Shown one piece after another: positions 5,616 through 9,212 of a stretch of 9,212 bases of DNA (positions are counted from its first letter, which is position 1; each line of letters starts with the position of its first letter). The notes beneath the pieces are model-generated. The model searched no databases and was not told the origin of the DNA. It saw only the letters and a program-made list of their open reading frames with translations. This DNA comes from CAYTCZ01 sp964436315 (GTDB taxonomy: Bacteria > Actinomycetota > Thermoleophilia > Gaiellales > Gaiellaceae): the NCBI GenBank assembly GCA_964436315.1, contig CAYTCZ010000141.1, positions 1-9,212 of the forward strand. The letters are read 5' to 3'. Position numbers and translations under genes: made by a program.

Positions 5616-7843
5616 CCGATCGCCGCTCGAAACGGTTCATCTCTCGCGAGAGCCGTGAGCTTCGCAAGGAACTCTTGATCGAACCGTACGCGGACCTCGG
5701 TCTTGTCGCTATGAACGGACCCAACGATCCTGAGCCTGAACTCGTGATCGAAGACGGCCGGGTTATTCGCATGGACGGCAAGGGGGAAGACGAGTTCGAC
5801 TCGCTCGACCGGCTCATCGTCGCGCACGGCATCGATGTACATGCCGCCGCCGAGGCGCAGGGCCTGTGCGACGAGGGGATCGCGAAGGCGCTCGTCGACG
5901 TCGACATTCCCCGGGAAAGAGCCGTCTATTTGTCGCGGGGACTCACGCCAGCCCGCCTCGCTCGCATCGTCGGTTTGCTCGATCCGACCGAGATGATGTT
6001 TGCGCTCAAGAAGCTGCGTGCTCGCAGGGTCCCAGGCAACCAGGCGCACGTGACCAACCTGAAGGAAGACCCGGCCCTTCTCGCTGCCGACGCCGCCGAG
6101 GCCGCAGCGCGCGGCTTCGACGAGATGGAGACCACCGTCGGAGTGTCTCGGTACGCGCCGCTGAACGCGATGGCGCTGCTCGTCGGCTCGCAGACTGGTC
6201 GATCCGGGGTGATGACGCAGTGCGCGATCGAGGAACGCCGCTCGCTCCAACTCGCGATGCAGGGGCTCACGACCTACGCGGAGACGCTGTCCGTCTACGG
6301 CACGGAGCCGGTCTTCATCGATGGCGACGACACGCCCTGGTCAAAGGCATTCCTCGCCTCGGCATATGCATCCCGGGGTGTGAAAGTCCGGTTCACGTCG
6401 GGGGGCGGCTCCGAGGCGCTCATGGGACATGCGGACGGCTACTCGATGCTCTATCTCGAGGCACGCTGTCTCTCCCTTGTTCGCGCGGCCGGATCACAGG
6501 GAGTTCAGAACGGCTCGATTTCCTGTGTTGCTCTCGTTCTCAGCGTGCCTGGCGGCAGCCGAGAGATCCTCGCCGAGAACCTTCTCGCTGCCTGGCTCGA
6601 TCTCGAGGTCGCCTCGGGCAACGATGCGATCGCGTCTCACTCTCCGACCCGAAAGACCGGGAAGCTGATGGGACAGTTCTTCCCCGGCACCGACTTCGTC
6701 ACCTCCGGTTACTCGGTCATGCCGAGAGAAGACAACATGTTCGGCGGTGGCAACTACGACGCCGACGATATCGACGAATGGTTGACGCTTCAGCGCGACT
6801 GGCAGGTAGACGCCGGGATTGAGCCCTTGGGTGAGGACGAGGCCATCGCGATTCGGCGCAAGGCTGCGCTCGCGATCCAGACAGTGTTCGGCGCGTTCGG
6901 ATTTCCTCCGATCACCGACGAGGATGTCGACGCCGCGACCTTCGGACGCGACTCCTCGGATCTTCCCGATCGCGACCGAGCGGCGGACGTCGAAGCCGCC
7001 GATCGCGTGCTCGACGAACGGATTTCTGGGCTGGACGTCGCGTGTGAACTCGATGCCGCCGGCTTCAGCGACGTCGCGGAAGCAATTCTCGGGATGCAGA
7101 GACAACGTGTCTCGGCCGACTACCTCCAGACCTCAGCCATCATCGACCCGGACGGAACGGTTCGATCAGCTGTGAACGATCCGAATGCGTACGCCGGCCC
7201 AGGAACGGGCTATCGACTCGACGGGGAGCGCTGGGAGCGGCTCCGGTCGCTCCCACACCAGATCTCCCCGCTCTCTCTCGGCGCGGACAGCACCCAGATC
7301 GAGCCTCTCGTCGTCTCGACCGGCGAGGCTGCTCAGGGCACGTCCGACGACGAGGTCGTCGTGGCGGTTGGCCCGGCGTTCGGCGACGGCCTCCGCGAGA
7401 CGATCGGTCGACTCCCGCACAGCGATGTTCTTGCGGCCGTGCTCGAGGGTGTGCGGGAAGGGGGAGGCAGCCCACGCCTTGTCCGCGTACGTCGGAGCGC
7501 CGACGTCGCGTTCATCGGTCACGACGGCGCGCTCCTGTCTGGCTCTGGTGTTGCCGTGGGTATCCAATCCAAGGGGACTGCGCTGATCCATCGGGCGGAT
7601 CTCGAGCCGCTCGACAATCTCGAGCTCTTCGGCATGGCGCCACTCCTGACGCTCGATTCCTACCGAGCGATCGGACGCAATGCGGCCGGCTACGCGTCGG
7701 GGAGACGCGTTGGCCCGGTTCCGACGACGCTCGATAACTTCGCCCGCGCCAAACTCATCGTCGAGACGACGCTCCTGCATGCGCGCGAGACGGAAGCCGT
7801 CGTACCGGGAGCGCCGGCGCTCGAGCTCGAGATCGCTCAGTAG
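5612..7843 (+). CDS. pduC: B12-dependent diol/glycerol dehydratase, fused large and medium subunits
   Basis: A 743-residue fusion of the large (alpha) and medium (beta) subunits of propanediol/glycerol dehydratase, which turns 1,2-diols or glycerol into aldehydes by adenosylcobalamin radical chemistry. Residues 1 to about 548 are PduC-like: RSKRF at the start, NQAHVTN, DEMETTVGVSRYAP, YAETLSVYGTEPVF, SQGVQNGS, SGNDAIASHS and TSGYSVMPREDN. The Gln, His, Glu, Asp and Ser residues that bind substrate and K+ in Klebsiella all appear kept. About 20 linker residues follow, then from about 569 the PduD core (DDEVVVAVGPAFG, SGSGVAVGIQSKG, LELFGMAPLLTLDSYRAIGRNAAGYA), which helps hold the cobalamin. 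The first roughly 48 residues of PduD, including the encapsulation peptide, are missing. The GTG at 5612 (GTGA overlap with pduE) aligns with the enteric start. No reactivase gene is nearby. Glycerol versus propanediol preference cannot be read here. Confidence 0.92.
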   Translation: MTDRRSKRFISRESRELRKELLIEPYADLGLVAMNGPNDPEPELVIEDGRVIRMDGKGEDEFDSLDRLIVAHGIDVHAAAEAQGLCDEGIAKALVDVDIPRERAVYLSRGLTPARLARIVGLLDPTEMMFALKKLRARRVPGNQAHVTNLKEDPALLAADAAEAAARGFDEMETTVGVSRYAPLNAMALLVGSQTGRSGVMTQCAIEERRSLQLAMQGLTTYAETLSVYGTEPVFIDGDDTPWSKAFLASAYASRGVKVRFTSGGGSEALMGHADGYSMLYLEARCLSLVRAAGSQGVQNGSISCVALVLSVPGGSREILAENLLAAWLDLEVASGNDAIASHSPTRKTGKLMGQFFPGTDFVTSGYSVMPREDNMFGGGNYDADDIDEWLTLQRDWQVDAGIEPLGEDEAIAIRRKAALAIQTVFGAFGFPPITDEDVDAATFGRDSSDLPDRDRAADVEAADRVLDERISGLDVACELDAAGFSDVAEAILGMQRQRVSADYLQTSAIIDPDGTVRSAVNDPNAYAGPGTGYRLDGERWERLRSLPHQISPLSLGADSTQIEPLVVSTGEAAQGTSDDEVVVAVGPAFGDGLRETIGRLPHSDVLAAVLEGVREGGGSPRLVRVRRSADVAFIGHDGALLSGSGVAVGIQSKGTALIHRADLEPLDNLELFGMAPLLTLDSYRAIGRNAAGYASGRRVGPVPTTLDNFARAKLIVETTLLHARETEAVVPGAPALELEIAQ

Positions 7844-7883
7844 CCTTCGCTGTTTCTCGCTGTGTCAGAGAGGCCGGTCGAAC

Positions 7884-8348
7884 CTACCGGACTTCGAGAA
7901 TTCGAGCCTGCCAGGCACCGCGCGGAGCCTTGACCCGGACGCTCTCACCCTTGCGAGCACCGAGCAGCACGCTGCCCAAAGGTGAGTCGGGGGACACGGC
8001 GCCGGCACCGCCGGCGCTCGAGATCTCGATCTCGAGACGCTCGCCCTCCTCGTCCTCGATGTGAACGACCGAACCGACGCTAACGGTGTCGGTTGGGCCC
8101 CGCTCATCTGCGCTGATGACGACGGAATTGTCGAGTCGTGCGCGTAAGAGCGCTATCCGCCGTTCGAGCATTGCCTGTTCCTCCCGCGCCGCGTGATACT
8201 CGAAGTTCTCGGAGAGGTCACCAAACGATCGAGCCGACTTGATTGCCTCGACGACTTCGGCACGCCGAGGACCCTCGAGCTCGGCGAGTTCTTTCTCGAG
8301 CGCGCGCCGTTGCTCGTCCGTCATGTAGTCAGTCTTCTGGTCCTTCAC
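7884..8348 (-). CDS. greA: Transcription elongation factor GreA
   Basis: A 154-residue GreA-type factor that enters the secondary channel of stalled, backtracked RNA polymerase and stimulates transcript cleavage. The N-terminal coiled coil carries the hallmark GDLSENFEY, with the acidic tip residues, followed by HAAREEQAMLERRIALLRARL. The C-terminal FKBP-like domain has VSVGSVVHI, SPDSPLGSVLLGARKGESVRV and the GAWQARILEV end. Length is close to the family norm (about 158). The GTG at 8348 is preferred because GreA proteins usually have a few residues before the conserved Y/P-MT stretch; the ATG at 8324 would give 146 residues and is the alternative. Neither start has a clear Shine-Dalgarno and I see no convincing promoter in the 116-nt gap to the KduD-like gene. 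It converges with the dehydratase gene, 40 nt apart, and is unrelated in function to its neighbours. Confidence 0.92.
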   Translation of the reverse strand: MKDQKTDYMTDEQRRALEKELAELEGPRRAEVVEAIKSARSFGDLSENFEYHAAREEQAMLERRIALLRARLDNSVVISADERGPTDTVSVGSVVHIEDEEGERLEIEISSAGGAGAVSPDSPLGSVLLGARKGESVRVKAPRGAWQARILEVR

Positions 8349-8464
8349 GCTTTGCTCAATCGGCAGGTTGAGTTTCGACCTTGAGGATCTGTTCGAAGGT
8401 GGGAATTGTGCCGGGCCGGGCGGATCTTTGGTCAGTGATGTGGAGCCAGCTCGAGATCTCGACA

Positions 8465-9184
8465 CTACCGGGCGAGATACCCACCGTCGACGGGGAGCAC
8501 GATGCCGTGGATGTACTCCGCCGCAGGCGAGACGAGAAACGCAACCGCTTCCGCGATCTCCTCGGGCTTGGCCCATCGGCCCGCGGGGATGCGGCCGGTG
8601 ATCTCCGCGTATCGCTCTTCATCCGCCCGGAGTGCCTCGGTGAACTCTGTCTCCGTCCAACCGGGCGCCACGGCGTTCACGCGAATCCCCTTTCCGGCCC
8701 ACTCGTTCGCGAGCGATTTCGCCAGCTGTGACACTCCGCCCTTGGATGCCGAGTAGCTGCTGACGTTGAGTCCTCCCGTGAACGCGAGCAGCGAAGAAAC
8801 AAGGACGATCTTCCCACCGTCTCCAGTTTCGATCATCCGTCGGGCGGCGACCTGGCACGACCCGAACACCGACGTGAGGTTGATAGCGACGATGCGCTCG
8901 AAGTTCTGGAGATCTGCCTCGAGCACGGGGGTACGGTCGATCGCGCCGGCGTTCGGAACGAGGATGTCCAACCGCCCGAGGCGATCAGCGACCTCCTCGA
9001 CGGCCGCGGCGGCCCGACGCGGGTCGGAGAGGTCGACCTTGAGCGAGAACGACTCCCCAACCCCAGGACCCTCTCCGCGCTGAGCTGTCGCGACCCCGGC
9101 GCCGAGTTCGACGAACTTCGCCGCGATGGCCTTACCGATACCTCGGCTCGCGCCGGTGACCAGGGCTGCATTTCCGCTCAGCAT
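8465..9184 (-). CDS. kduD: KduD-like SDR (2-deoxy-D-gluconate 3-dehydrogenase / diketo-deoxygluconate reductase)
   Basis: A 239-residue classical short-chain dehydrogenase with TGASRGIG (residues 10-17), PNAG (77-80), Asn102, Ser130, Tyr144 and Lys148. Beyond the generic SDR core, the C-terminal half carries a combination typical of KduD: SLLAFTGG before the active-site tyrosine, LANEWAGKGIRVNAVAPGW, EALRADEERY, RIPAGRWAKPEEIAEAVAFL and the end VDGGYLAR. KduD enzymes interconvert 3-oxo and 3-hydroxy forms of deoxygluconate derivatives in pectin or uronate breakdown. A sugar-acid role fits the operon on the left, although greA and the dehydratase genes stand between. The ATG at 9184 gives an N-terminus about ten residues shorter than usual but leaves the Rossmann motif intact. 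A TATATT box 6 nt upstream and the absence of a Shine-Dalgarno point to a leaderless message. Substrate remains an inference. Confidence 0.8.
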   Translation of the reverse strand: MLSGNAALVTGASRGIGKAIAAKFVELGAGVATAQRGEGPGVGESFSLKVDLSDPRRAAAAVEEVADRLGRLDILVPNAGAIDRTPVLEADLQNFERIVAINLTSVFGSCQVAARRMIETGDGGKIVLVSSLLAFTGGLNVSSYSASKGGVSQLAKSLANEWAGKGIRVNAVAPGWTETEFTEALRADEERYAEITGRIPAGRWAKPEEIAEAVAFLVSPAAEYIHGIVLPVDGGYLAR

Positions 9185-9190
9185 CGGGCG

Positions 9191-9196
9191 AATATA
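9191..9196 (-). promoter_or_regulatory. Putative -10 box of the KduD-like gene (leaderless)
   Basis: TATATT (5 of 6 to TATAAT) on the minus strand ends 6 nt before the ATG at 9184, which places the transcription start on the A of the start codon. No Shine-Dalgarno fits in between. The matching -35 region would fall at or beyond the window edge, so it cannot be checked. Confidence 0.45.
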
Positions 9197-9212
9197 CTCA
9201 GGGTCGCCTTGA

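Noticed and set aside
5866..6822. 318-codon plus-strand frame inside the dehydratase gene
   Set aside because: It lies wholly within the PduC-like coding region in another frame. The translation is Arg-rich and shows no family similarity.
7874..7890. Dyad CCGGT-N7-ACCGG between the dehydratase and greA stops as a shared terminator
   Set aside because: Only 5 bp with no T-tract, and it overlaps the greA stop codon. Too weak to call, although the convergent gap is where a terminator would be expected.
8018..8037. Palindromic CTCGAGATCTCGA stretches (also near 8450-8461)
   Set aside because: The first lies inside greA and arises from codons for Leu-Glu-Ile-Glu-Ile. The second is a single short palindrome beside the kduD stop, with no matching copy in another gap.

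Overview
The window is GC-rich (roughly 60-65% G+C by eye) and densely packed. GTG starts are frequent, start sites lacking a Shine-Dalgarno sequence are common, and many ORFs are shadowed by long antisense frames. Together with a fused, non-microcompartment type B12 diol dehydratase, this suggests a high-GC bacterium, most likely an actinomycetote. A Thermoleophilia-like lineage is possible, but I cannot prove the taxon. No RNA gene, CRISPR array, insertion sequence or shell-protein gene is visible.

Layout, left to right. Bases 1-155 hold no convincing gene. Two minus-strand genes follow: an isochorismatase-fold protein in which all three catalytic positions are substituted (156-791), and a class I SAM-dependent methyltransferase upstream of it (866-1669) with a sigma70-like promoter. 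Next comes a compact minus-strand operon read from 5009 down to 1841. It encodes an SDR dehydrogenase, a DHDPS/NAL-superfamily aldolase or dehydratase, an extended-SDR epimerase/dehydrogenase and an RraA-family (class II pyruvate aldolase-like) protein. The junctions are a 2-nt gap, an 8-nt overlap and an 11-nt overlap. Diverging from it on the plus strand are a diol/glycerol dehydratase small subunit (5196-5615) and a single polypeptide fusing the large and medium subunits (5612-7843), overlapping by 4 nt. On the far right, greA and a KduD-like SDR lie on the minus strand.

The 186-bp divergent region between the two catabolic operons is the centre of interest. It contains two copies of the same inverted repeat, TTGATCG-N6-CGATCAA, one next to each operon, with two further GC-rich perfect hairpins between them. 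This looks like a shared operator pair that co-regulates a sugar-acid degradation cassette with a B12-dependent diol dehydratase. A plausible but unproven logic is that the pyruvate-aldolase-type enzymes split a (deoxy)sugar acid to pyruvate plus an aldehyde such as lactaldehyde, the aldehyde is reduced to a 1,2-diol, and the dehydratase converts it to an aldehyde for further oxidation. Both dehydratase genes lack the N-terminal extensions that target Pdu enzymes into microcompartments, which points to a soluble cytosolic enzyme. The reactivase, aldehyde dehydrogenase, sugar dehydrogenase, transporter and regulator expected for such a pathway are not in the window.
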